Assembly: GCA_019802505.1 (NCBI GenBank)
Contig: JAFMOC010000030.1
Span: forward strand, 785,001 to 849,000
Source: Corydoras sp. C115
Lineage: Eukaryota > Chordata > Actinopteri > Siluriformes > Callichthyidae
Direction: 5' to 3'
DNA: 64,000 nucleotides
Of this stretch, positions 1-11,800 are shown one piece after another. Position 1 is the first letter of the stretch; every line of letters starts with the position of its first letter. A program made the position numbers and the translations under genes. Below the pieces are notes generated by a model that was not told the DNA's origin, ran no database searches, and saw nothing but the letters and a program-made list of their open reading frames with translations.

Positions 1-224
1 AACACTTACTTAAAGAAATTCTAATATTCTCAGCAAAACAACAAAGATGATAGACTGGTAAACCTTTTAATAATTAAGATAACTTCTTATATTGATAAGA
101 ATAATATTGATAAGATAATTTCTTGTCCATTCCTCTGAAATATTCATGATCTTCTACTGAACAGCTCTGGAACACACAAAGCAGATCCTATTATCACATT
201 TCTGTGAGTTTTAAAGCTACTTAC

Positions 225-335
225 ATTAGACATTTCTATTGACTGGACCCTCATATTAGAGATTATAATCCTCCCTGTAAACAGGCTCAGATGGGTAGTG
301 AGTTTAATCACTGGGTCCAGAACACGTGCGGCTGC
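225..335 (-). CDS. inip: Candidate 5' exon of inip, mostly 5'UTR, carrying the start codon
   Basis: Minus-strand exon candidate. It begins after a possible acceptor (AG at 337-336) and ends at a strong donor (GTAAGTAG from 224). The last nine exon bases read Met-Ser-Asn (233-225). Human INIP, as I recall it, begins Met-Ala-Ala-Asn followed by a Ser-Ser-Gly-Gln stretch, so a short start exon fits, and INIP lies directly upstream of SNX30 on the opposite strand in human. INIP is a small subunit of the SOSS single-strand-DNA-binding complex in DNA repair. The remaining coding exons would lie off the left edge. Only three codons are visible, so the identification rests on synteny and splice context, not on protein similarity. 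Confidence 0.35.
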
Positions 336-618
336 CTGCCCAAGACGGAGCACGTGGTCGACAGGAGCAAATCTTTATAGAAAACGCATTACTAAAATTA
401 AAATATTGTCAAATTTACGACGTTGAACGTCGTATTAAAACAATTCAGTGGAATGTTACAATAAAATAAATAACCAAAGGCACAAAGACGCCTCCCACTA
501 GAACTACGTTAATGAACATTTCATACAATACCAATTTAACAGAAATGTCAATGTTAGTGTTATTATAACACTTACATTTGTACATCGAAGAGGAAAAAAA
601 CAATTACACACAACTTAC

Positions 619-700
619 CGACCTTCACAGCCACGCTGCCGCTCAGAATGAGCTAAGATTTAGGGTTGCCACGTCATTATGAAATAGCGCTGCATTTCTT
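619..700 (-). other. inip: Candidate non-coding first exon (5'UTR) of the minus-strand gene leaving the window left
   Basis: On the minus strand a near-consensus donor (AAGGTCG/GTAAGTTG) sits at 619/618. The DNA just upstream is richer in GC than its surroundings. No start codon lies in this exon, so it would be untranslated leader spliced to the exon at 335-225. The transcription start cannot be seen and the upper boundary (about 700) is approximate. Confidence 0.3.
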
Positions 701-1020
701 TGGTGTTTTCTCGCCCCCTATCGGACAGGAGTGTAAACTATCCACGTTGTATTTTAAATCGTGGCTAAATTCTTTAACTCGTTTTAACCCAACACCGAGA
801 TTATAGTTTGAAAATAGAATCCCCGATAATATTCTGATATTAGGCTTACATACAAACAATAATTTTAGCAGAATAGTGTGCATTGATTAACATCGTATAT
901 CATATTGATTGATTTAAAATTGTAATTTAATTATTAACAAAGAATAATATGCAAGTTAGGTGGTAACTAGCTCTAAGCCGTTTTCCAGGAAATGAACCCA
1001 ATAAAATGTCTGGTGATTTC

Positions 1021-1070
1021 TTCATTCATTATCTTATGCTTAATTCTCTACTAGGGTCACGGGGGTCATG
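1021..1070 (-). repeat. SINE 3'-tail fragment (DANA/mermaid-like family)
   Basis: The stretch from TTCATTCATTATC to the 'ctactagggtcacggggg' motif matches the 3' end of the complete SINE that starts 38 bp to the right. Head and body are absent, so this is a 5'-truncated, older insertion in the same orientation. Confidence 0.6.
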
Positions 1071-1107
1071 AATGCCAAAGAAAGCAAAGTAATAAAGCAT
1101 AATTTTA

Positions 1108-1449
1108 TCATTCATTCATTATCTCCCGCTTTATCCTCTATTAGGGTCACGGTGGGGTTCCCCATGCCCATCAAGGTTAAACGTCTCGGGCGCCGGGCAG
1201 ACAGACCCAGGACAGGGCGCCAATCCATCGCTGGGCACACACTCACTCACACAGACACACTCTATATGGGGCAATTTGGAGAATTCAATTGACTTGACCC
1301 ATGTTTTTGGACTGTGGGAGGAAACTGGAGAACCCGGAGGAAACCCACGCAGACACGGGGAGAACATGGAAACTCTACCCAGATGGGGATTCGAACCGGG
1401 AATCCCTAGTGCTGAGAGGAGAACATGCTAAACCACTAAGCCACTGTGC
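1108..1449 (-). mobile_element. Full-length tRNA-derived SINE, minus orientation, with 12-bp target-site duplication
   Basis: Read on the minus strand, the element has a tRNA-like head (cacagtggcttagtggttt... with a B box GGTTCGAATCC at about 1391-1401). A conserved body follows (ccatgttctccccgtgtctgcgtgg) and a tail of 'ggataaagcgggagataatgaatgaatg'. The direct repeat AGCATAATTTTA occurs at 1096-1107 and 1450-1461 and brackets it exactly, which defines the ends. Similar full copies lie at 12819-13147 and 22193-22543. The head/body text resembles the DANA/mermaid SINEs of fishes. The name is from memory; the structure is read directly. Confidence 0.85.
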
Positions 1450-2439
1450 AGCATAATTTTAATAACATGTAAATAAGGGCAAAGATGAATGATGATTATG
1501 TATTTTAAAATTCTTGTTCTACCCAAAAGATGTTCTCTGAAGTTGTGCTTTGTGAAATGTGGCATAGTTATGCTGAAATAGATAACGGTCTTCCCCAAAC
1601 TGTTTACACACAGTTGGAAACATACGTTTGTGTAAATACTAGTCGTTTTTTATAACGGTTGGGTTTACCGTATACCTGGCAACACTTTACCCGCGCGCTA
1701 AAATGCCAAGTTTCAAAGTAATAGTTTTAAATCTGAATGGTTTAATTAGAATATTAAACTATTTACAGATATGATTTAGATTTCATGGTTTGTCTAGAGT
1801 AGGATTAATTAAATTGGTTTAATCACCCACATGTTTTACTTCTAATATAATGCACGTTTCAAAAAATAAAGATTCAATTACTAAGTATATTTCATGTTGA
1901 GAGTACTAAAATCCGGAGTATATTTAATAATTAAATCACCAAATCCAACATACAAAACACAGACAGTTTTCATACGATAATACATATTAGAAATAGACTG
2001 AAAGGCATTGTTGGTTTTAATGTTGGGACTGAATATGACAGTTTTAACGTCGGTAAAGTTAGTTTGATATTCGACATTCAGCAGACATTGGCGTTTAACC
2101 GCTGCTCTCTCTTCCATGTGAATTTACATTTTTTCCTAAATTACTTCTAATAAATCATGACTAAATAGAAAACAAACTACAATCATTACATTGCATGAAA
2201 ATTCACCCTCTATCTGTTTATTTAGGTAAGACGAGCAAATGCATCCGGAACAGTTTTATAGTATATATTTGACAGTATATAGTTTTGCTCCGTCTAGCTA
2301 TTATAATAATAATTTGCTGTTGTGGTGCGATCTGTTTATTAAAAAAATTACGTTCGCATTTTATGCAAATGTTAAATATTGTATAGTAATTAATGAAGTA
2401 TTGCATTTATTCCATTTCATTGAGTTTTTAATCGTACCC

Positions 2440-2691
2440 CGATCGTTGCGCTCGTGATTATGTAAATAAGGATCCAAGCCTTTATCACTTTCGCGTGGTT
2501 TCCGCTTCCGCTGAATCCGGAGATGCGCGGTGTCAGTCAGCTGACAGATGTTTGGCGCTTGCTGAAGTCAGAGCTTTAAATCACCTGCGAGCGGCGGGGC
2601 GGCGGCGGCGGAGCGGAGCGGAGGAGCCGGAGCGAGCAGCTGGTCACCGAGGCGCTCTCCGTTTGTACCTTCATGTCCACCCGCTAGAGCA
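2440..2691 (+). promoter_or_regulatory. snx30: GC-rich, CpG-rich promoter and 5'UTR of snx30
   Basis: Base composition changes abruptly from AT-rich DNA to a CpG-dense block that runs into exon 1. It includes CAGCTGACAG at about 2538 and a GGCGGCGGC tract at about 2590-2620. No TATA box is placed convincingly near the start codon, so a CpG-island-type broad promoter is likely. The exact transcription start is not visible. The minus-strand leader exon at 619-700 lies about 1.8 kb away, head-to-head. Confidence 0.6.
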
Positions 2692-2835
2692 ATGAGCGTC
2701 AGCACCCCGAAATCTCTGCCCTCCTCTGGGCAGAAGTCCATCCAGGAGATGGTGCACCCCCTCTCAGCCGCGGAGGAGGGTCTCCTCACACCCAGCCCAG
2801 ATGCAGGCAACCCCGGCAGCAACACCGCGCACAAG
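2692..2835 (+). CDS. snx30: snx30 exon 1 (residues 1-48)
   Basis: Starts MSVSTPKSLPSSGQ, alignable to the N-terminus I recall for mammalian SNX30 (short Pro/Ser-rich lead, then a MVHPL-like block). It ends AAG/GTACCG in phase 0. The start was chosen because it is the first ATG after the CpG-rich leader and preserves the family N-terminus. Confidence 0.9.
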
Positions 2836-5800
2836 GTACCGCCGCGTCTCTCCCTCACCGCCAGCCACACTGCAGCCATTGTTCTGCTTCGCTCGCAGGA
2901 TTGTTTATCACGCCGATCGAGCTCAGCTCAGCTCTGTTCATTTCACACCGTGTGCAGTTATAAATGTCTCCGCTGACTGAGCTTAGTACATCAATAACCA
3001 AACCACCACTGACGAAAATACAACACAATCCATAAAGTAATGCATGATGTAAGTAGGTTATTACATAAACAATTCCTCTTCGACGACCACTTTTGAATAT
3101 CTCTGTATAATGGCCACAGGTATGTGGCCACCTTTTATTTATTTTTATCGAAAGAACACTTCTTTCCAATGAAAAGTATTTCCAACAGTACCACACACAA
3201 CGAAAGTTTAGAGACTTGTATTGTTTGAGTGAGAAAATAAAAAGGTGGAATGCCAGTACATGTAGTGAAAAACCCAGACAGACACTGGGGAGAACATGCA
3301 AACTACACTTAGCTCGGGATTCGAACCGGGATCACCAGCACTAAGTGGCAACTGTACTAAGCCAATGTGCCACCCAAGCATGTGTGTTATTAAAATTTTT
3401 AATTGTACACTAAACTAAATATTGGCAAGCTTTTTACCCCATTCAGGTACAAATAAGTGACTTGTTTTTGTGAGTGTAAGGAACACTCAATCTTTATAAA
3501 ATATAAAAATGAAACAAAAAAATAAATTTATTTAAAATATTAAAAAAAAAGTGACAAAAAAAAAAAAACCAGTTTTCAATTATTTGTTGTTAAACTATAT
3601 AAAATTAAGTCAATCTATAACTTATAATTTCTTTTATTAAAAAAGAAAATCATGAAGCGAAAACGTGGTGGTGTTCCATAGCAAGAATATTCAGGTTTTC
3701 TTGGCATGTGGATTTCTTTGTGAAATTGTCATGTTTTCCTTCAAAAGCTACGGTTCCTTGTATAGTCAGGTGAGTTGGATACTTAATAAATACTTAATCA
3801 ACCCTAAGTGTGCGTCTGTGAATGTGATTGTCTGTGCCCACTTTGTGATAGATTAGAACAATGTGCAGGATTAAAACCAGTACAATTAGAACTAGTACAG
3901 GCTTTAGTACCCCTGTGACCTTATGTGTGATAAACTGCACCAAATGGGCTTTAATCTCACATTACTTTATATACAGCATGCTCTCCTGTAAATCAGCCGC
4001 TGAGCTCTTGTTCCTATCACTGCTGTTTAGTCTCTCTAGCCTTTTTTTTAATCCCTGCACACAAACCATTAACTGAACCCCTGTCAGGTGCAATAATTAC
4101 ATTCCTCACGCCAACAGTTTTACCTCCCACAGTATTCAAACAGCACGTGGTTACACCTGGAGCTACAACCAGCTATGTTTTTGCCAATATTAAAAAGATG
4201 TAATGAACACATTTTACCCTGAAACTTGACATTTGGATAATCTTTCAGTTTCAGTGTGACTCCAGCTGCAGAAGATGTCTGTTTAATAAAAATGAATGCT
4301 GATACTGTTTGTGTAGACAAGCAACTGTTGGTACCATTCATGACGTCCAAAACAACACAAACTGTAGTGCTAGGCATGTAGTCTATTAGATTTGGGGTTA
4401 GACGGGACTGTTCTATATAAATGCAGTCATTCCGTTCTTTAATGCTTTTCTAATAAGTAATTGAGAAGTAAAGGAAGTAAAACCAGGCTGTTAATGCGGA
4501 TGGTTTATTAATGAGAATTTTAACCTCGTTCTTTTTCTGTCATCACATTTCCTGCTCAGTATTTGATGCATCACAAAGTGTTAATGCTTAAACAGATTTG
4601 TTATAAAGGCACCAGATTGTAATGTAACACTTTAAAACACATCTATTTCAATTATTTTTTTACTGAACCTTGCAGTTACTAAATAACAAAATAATATCTT
4701 TTTTAGTTTATGTGTGTGACAGATTTTTTTTTGGCTGTGACTCTACATGATTAATTGTATTAAACAATAAACCGACTGAACTACAGAACTACAGCTGCTT
4801 ATGGTATTAAAATAATTAAGTGATTTGTCAGGGAAGTTGCGCTGCCAGTTCCCTGTTCAGGCCGTAGTACGATTTTCCATTGAACAGAACTGTATAGTAG
4901 TGCGCAATAACACCTCGTACCTCAGTCTTTTTGCAGAACTGGTTTAAGCATAAGGAAATGTTTCAGGGAATTCATGTGTGGGCATCCAGTCAGGAAAATG
5001 CAGTCAGGATTTCCAGTACAGAAGAGGATGTTGGCTGAAGTAACATGTCCTTTGCAATTTTTTTTGTTTTCTCTGCAGTGTTGTCGTGAAAATGTCACGA
5101 TAGTTTTCTTATGTGGTAACTAAAATGAACAGTTTGTGATTAGTAGGGAATGAAAAGTGGAGGGACCTACAGTTCTGGGGATGAATTAAAATAGTTTTAG
5201 TGCAATGTTTATTTAAAAACTACAAATCACCAATGTTCCAGAATCAGTTTGCTGCAATTTCAACAGTAACATGGGCTGCCTACATTTGTTGTGACTGAAT
5301 CAGCATGCATGTATAATGGTGTCTACAAGACATATCTAACATCTAATCTAATACCAATGTATTAGATAGATATTTTAATTTCTGACTTAGAACCTATTGA
5401 TCACACTTGATTTTCCAGCACATCTAGCACACCTATTAGCCTATAGAGGTGCAGAAATGAGAAGTTCTTTGTAACAACACTTTGTAATGTTTCTTAAACT
5501 GTTCCAGAAGATTTGTGCAGCAGACCACATTATTCTGCTAAAGACTCTTATAGGTAGGTGGTTTTTCATGTCCATCATGCCTTCCGTTTTTCATGACTCA
5601 TCTAACTTGGACGTGAAGGCAGTCAAGGTTTTCTAGTAGGCTGCCTCTGGCTTGCCTTCTTCCTATAGTTTCCTACCCAGGAAAATTCAGATGAACATTT
5701 CCTCCCACATGATGTAAAAGAAAATGTGATTCACCCGGCCAGATCACCTTCTTTAATTGATCACTGGTCCTGTTCTATTTCATACATACCCGGTAAAATT

Positions 5801-8800
5801 TTAGTTCAATTGTGGACTGAAGTTTGCATGAATATTAAGCTGCAACACTTTAAGTACTTATTGTGCTTATCAGTTACACCTGGCATTTTGGAAGTGCACT
5901 GTCCTCCTAAATTGGACACTTGCCACTTGAGGTTTAAAATTGTCTGCTTATTCTGCACTTAACACATCAAGTAGCAGCTTTTCAAACCTGTGTGTCTAAA
6001 TGACAAGCCATTAAAATAAAAAAACAAGGACATAATTGATAAGGAATTGTGTTTATTTAAAGCATTTGCGCTTATAATTTGCAGTGACATAATTACTCTT
6101 CAGCAATTAACTCAAGCGCCTTACTCCTAGATCTTAACAATGGCACCTTGTGCTTGGGTTAGAACTGACTGGTACTGGTTAACAATCAGTATTTTCCAAA
6201 ATAAGCCAAACTTGCTTGTTTGTAAGGCTATGTCCATGCTTTTATTTTAGCACAGGTATAAAAAAGTGTTATAAGTAATTTTCATCTATACTTATACACC
6301 TGGAAACAATTATCACCTGACCTTTCACCTGCAACGGACTTAATGGTTCAAACAGGTAGCAGATTGTTCATTTTACAGTTAGTTGTTGGCTTTGGAAAGT
6401 CCCACAAACAAGAAATGCAGCAGGAAAAGTTATGAATCAGGGAAGGATATGTCATGACTAATAAACCAAATGCAGGAAGTGAAAGTGTGTGTGTCGGCAT
6501 CACTCTGCTTGTCCTGCTTATGAGTGTGAAAATTGCTAAAGCCTTTCTGTACTCATAAGGAGAAAGGTTGGAAGTCTATCGTGGATAGACACAAACACAT
6601 TCAAACACATACCTGGGACATTTTCATATCACCAGTTTACCAACTAATGTGCATTTAGACGAAATTAATTAGTTTTTGGACACCTACAAAAGCATTTTTT
6701 TCTCAAAAGGACTTTTTCTCCAATTAGCAGCTATAATAGATTATATTCTTCTGGGATTTTTTTCCTTTGAGATTTTGGATATTGTTTCTGTGGGAATTTG
6801 TTAGGTCAGACACTGATGTTGAATTATATGGCCTATCTCACAGTCTCTGTTCCAGTTTGTCTCAATCATGTTTTAGTTTGTGGTCAGGACTCTGTGCTGG
6901 TCGGTCAAGTTCAAGTCCAAACTCACCCAATCGTGCATTTATGGACTTTGCTTTGTGCAGTGGTACATAGTTATACTGGAACCTTAAAGGGATTTTCCCT
7001 AAACAGTTTGAGCATTGAGGCTAAGTGACGCACACAAATTCATTGATGTCTTAATACTTTTGTCCATACAGTGTAGGTCGCTAAGTTTAATAATGATGGC
7101 AACATGGCAGGCATGCTTTAATGTTTCACATGAAATAGTGTTTACTAGAGGGAAAAACTTAATTTAAATGTAATTAATAGTTACAGAATCCTAATCACGG
7201 GTAAAATTCAAAATGAAAAAAAGTGTCCTTTACCCCTCTCTCTGGAATCCGCAGTTCACTGTGGTCTTCTCTTATTCGGTAACAAGATGTTTAGTTCCAG
7301 AGACCCAAGTGCCTGAGGAAACACATGTTTTTAAATTGATTACAGCTAATGTGTACAGGTGATTTATGTGTATTAAACTAAAGCTAAACAAAAAGCAACA
7401 AAAAATTATGGGCATCCGTTTGGGTTCTTAAGTTATATCAGTCTAGTTGCTTGTAACATTGGTAATTATTAATAAGATGGTCAGGTAGATGTTTTGTAAA
7501 CAATAAACATGCTGACACTTAATTATTAATGCTACCATCAGTTTTTTGTAGTCACAGCAGAAACGTAGGCTGTTTGCATAATGTTCTCCTAATGTAAGAA
7601 ATACTTATGTTTGACCTTCCCTGTTGTCAAACTTCAGGACTTGAGTCTGCCCAATGGGAATGCGGTGGACACATCCAGCCCAGCCTCTTCTTCTTCTCTA
7701 CTGAATCGATTGCAGCTGGACGATGACCTGGATGGAGAGACACGGGACCTCTTTGTGACTGTTGATGATCCAAAGAAACATGTGTCTGCTATGGAGACAT
7801 ACATCACTTACAGAGTGTCCACAAAGGTTAGGGGAAAAAGTCTTCTATTTGCAAATCTTTGGAGTGGGAAAAATGAGATCCGTCACTGGTTATAGTGTGG
7901 GAAGCAGTACATGACACAAAGTATTCTTCAGAAAGTGTCTGATATAGGTGCAGGCCACATTGTCATTGCCTCAGTTGTATATTGATATTGGCTTCTTTAT
8001 GTAAATTATCATATTCTACCAGTTTGATGTATTATTTATCATCAAGAGGTCAAGTCTCCCACTCATTTACTGTAAATTCATTAATCAATCACCTGATACT
8101 GTACATGGTTCTTAGTGTGTATTCAGTTTGATATTCTGTATGATACAAGTACTACTACAGAGTAAAGTTGAACATTTAAAGCCACCTGTATGCAATAACA
8201 TTATGCAACTACAAAAGTATAGGATGCATTTGATATAGGAAAACATGATGTTAGAACAACAGCATAACCAGATTCTATTTGAAAACCACCAATAATACCT
8301 CTGAATAAACTGTGGTTGTATTTATTTTCCTCCTCATGCATATGTATCTTCTTTCACAGACCACTAGAACAGAGTTTGACCTGCCTGAATACTCAGTAAG
8401 ACGACGCTATCAAGACTTTGACTGGCTGCGCACTAAACTCGAGGACAGTCAGCCAACTCACCTTATTCCAGTAGGTAGAGCTTTAAAATACAGTGTACAT
8501 GCCTGCATTCTAACACAAACCATTTTGCTAAAGTAGAAGATCTACATGCACAATTATTTTTTTTTTCCATTTTGAACATGAACTGTTAGCAATATATTAG
8601 ACAAACCAAAACTTGAGTGAGCATCAGTTTACGGATTCCTTTTGTTCTGTGTGTACACCCCCACCCTTTTTTTCCCTAAAGCCATTACCTGAAAAGTTTG
8701 TAATGAAAGGAGTGGTGGATCGTTTTTCAGAGGAATTTGTTGAGACAAGGAGAAAAGCTCTAGACAAGTTTCTGAAGCGGGTCGCTGACCACCCGGTGCT

Positions 8801-11800
8801 TTCTTTCAACGAGCATCTCAATGCCTTCCTGTCCGCCAAGGTTAATACATTTATGCATCCCTTAACTTCCTCACTGTTTAGTCTAAACAGCAACTGTATA
8901 AACCCAATTTCACTGAACTTATATTTATAGGTCAAGTATAATAAACTTTAAAGTGTTTGATGCAAAAAATAATGAATTAAAATAAATACTAAAATAAAAA
9001 TAGAATGTCAATTAAGACTATTGTCTGGCTACTTAGTAACATTGATTTCTGTTGGCAAGTGTTTTGCAAAGAACCTGAGTTTGAAATGCATGCCGAAACA
9101 GCATTTTGTTTTGAGTGTCTGTTTTTTGCAGGGGAGTCTCATGTGTTTATATTATAGGATCTGAATAAGAGGCAAGGCCTGGCTCTGTTATCTAAGATGG
9201 GGGAATCTGTAAAGTATGTGACTGGTGGCTATAAACTAAGAGCACGGCCGACAGAATTTACAGCAATGGGTGACTATTTGGACATGTTCACACAGAAGTT
9301 GGGAACCATCGATAGAATAGCACAGAGGATTATTAAGGAGCAGTCAGGTATGATTTGTAGAATCTCCTTTCCTTATAATTTATATTTTTAAGCTGTTGGT
9401 TAATATTGTGCAGCTATACTAGTAACTGTTCCAAATCCTGAACAATTCAGTGTACAAAACCTCAACCACTAAAATAACTATAGGCCACCATTACCAATAC
9501 TGTAATCCTAAAATCCTGTTGCTTTCATTAAACATGGCTTTATTTATAAAGATGACTGAGAACATCAATGTACTTAATGAACATTAATTAACTATTAATT
9601 AAAAAGTGATTCAAAATAATACAAACTGCTAACACTTGCATTAGAAAATTGTATTACTTTTTATTTGAAGTACTTTCTTTCTCCTGCCTGTTCCATCTCA
9701 GAGTATTTGGTAGAACTAAAGGAATATGGACCACTATACTCCTCATGGGCTTCCTCTGAGCAGGAGCTCCAGGAACCACTGGATGGTGTTGCTGGCTGTG
9801 TGGCCAACTGCTGCAGTGCTCTGGAGGAACTTACTGAAGATATGAGTGATGACTTTTTGCCTGTGCTGCGGGAATATGTTCTCTATATTGAATCTATGAA
9901 GGTAGGCTTTTTATGTTGCTCTAAAAGGAGGGGCATTTTAATACATTTTTAATAACTGTTTATCTTCATATTTCTTCAATTTCTAATTTCTCTTATGAAT
10001 ATACAATCATTAAACTGCTACAAAACAAATACAGCTGTAAAATGTATATCTGGACATATATAGCAGCTCAGTGGTTAATCATGATTTCCCAATGTTCCCT
10101 TGAGCAGAATGCTCATTACCCAATGCTCCTGTATTATTGATGACCCTGCATTCTGATCATAACCATTAAGTTGTAGTACTTATATGTGTAGTAGTTAAAA
10201 TGTCTACAAAATTACAGTGTAAAGAGTGTTTGTTTTTTTTGCATGTGTTTATACAATATCATCTACTAAGTTTTGGATACCTGGTAAAAAAACATATTAA
10301 GGAAGATGAAAAATTCTATATTTGGTGGATTAATTTAATCTGTTAAGGACTTGTTTTCTGCCCATGGCTGTATAAATGCATCATCTATCCAATTAGATAA
10401 GAGAAACATAAATCCTGATTTGTACATTAAGATCAGTACTGACATGATTTAATTATTAACTTTGGGACACGACTGTGCCAGCTAATGTTTTATGTCTGTA
10501 ATCTAAAAGAGTTCTAAGTAAAGTTGATTAAAAAATAAAAACCTGCAAATTTCCCCCCTTTGCTAGACCTTTACCATGTACATCAACTGTATATTTCGGG
10601 GCAGAATTTATAAGATGAGGGCAAAAGCAGTTTTAACACTTCATTCTGAAATGCTTTCTTAATGCCAGTGTAACAAAGCTGGACATTGTGGTGTGAACTA
10701 CTTTATAACTGATGTGTAATAAGCCTTTATTTTACCAATAATTTGCATGTCAGCATTTTGAAGTGATTGAACTGATTTAGTGCTTGAATTATGTTGCTAC
10801 TCTGTACAGAATGTTTTGAAGAAAAGGGACTATGTCCAGGCGGAGTATGAGGCCAAACTGGAGGCTGTAGCATTCCGTGAGGATAAGAGGACACCAGTGA
10901 GTCTTAAAGCAAATCATTTAGTATTTCCCAGAGTCCAATTATTTTCTTCATTAAAATTCATGTAGTTAGGTGGAGTTTTAAAACTTCTTTGTGTCACTTT
11001 TTTATGTATCAAACCAGCCACATTTTAAAATTTATTTTTATGTTATAATTTTTTTTTTATCCAGATTTGTATTTAGTATCGTGTTTTGAAAACTAGCTAT
11101 TGAATCTGTAATTATTTAAAAGTGTGTAATACTTGTAGCATTTTGAACGTCCTCTTTCATACTTAGTATGAGGAAAATGAGATTTTAAAAGATAAAGTAA
11201 GCCAGTAGCAAGCCAGTAAGCCAAAGATAAACCAGTAGATGTTTCAGTTCATCAAGATTGTTTTCATTAAAGCATTAAACAAAGCTTTGTGCAGACCACT
11301 TGTGATCCACACCAGCTGAATCTATTTAAGTTTGCATATAATTATTAAATAATAACAAAAAACTTTGTTTCCTGCAGATGCCCACTGATGTGGAAAAGTG
11401 CCAGGACCGTGTAGAGTGCTTTAATGCTGACCTAAAGGCTGACTGGGAGCGCTGGCAGAACAACAAACGACAGGACTTTAGACAGCTGCTGACAGGCATG
11501 GCTGACAAAAACATACAGTACTATGAAAAGGTAAGAAATAAAAAAAAAAAACAGATTGATTGATGTAAGACCAAACCACTCAGTTAATGTGGTTAATAAA
11601 TGGTAATTCAGTACATGATGATTATTTAGTGTACACGAAGCATGTGCAGTTAGGTCAGTGATTCTCAATTATTTTCTGTTAAGCCCCCCCCCTAGGAAGA
11701 AAACTTTTTGCGCCCCCCCCCTATATGACAAAATGGGATGAAAAAGTATTTTTACACGACCACTGTAGTATGATTTGTCTATAAATTTTACCCCTCTTAT

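Larger units (their letters stand above)
2836..7637 (+). other. snx30: snx30 intron 1 (4.8 kb) with degraded repeats
   Basis: Holds a SINE fragment at 3268-3376 and relics of dispersed fish repeats at about 5530-5960 and 6655-7076. The rest is AT-rich single-copy-looking DNA with no supportable exon. Confidence 0.7.
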
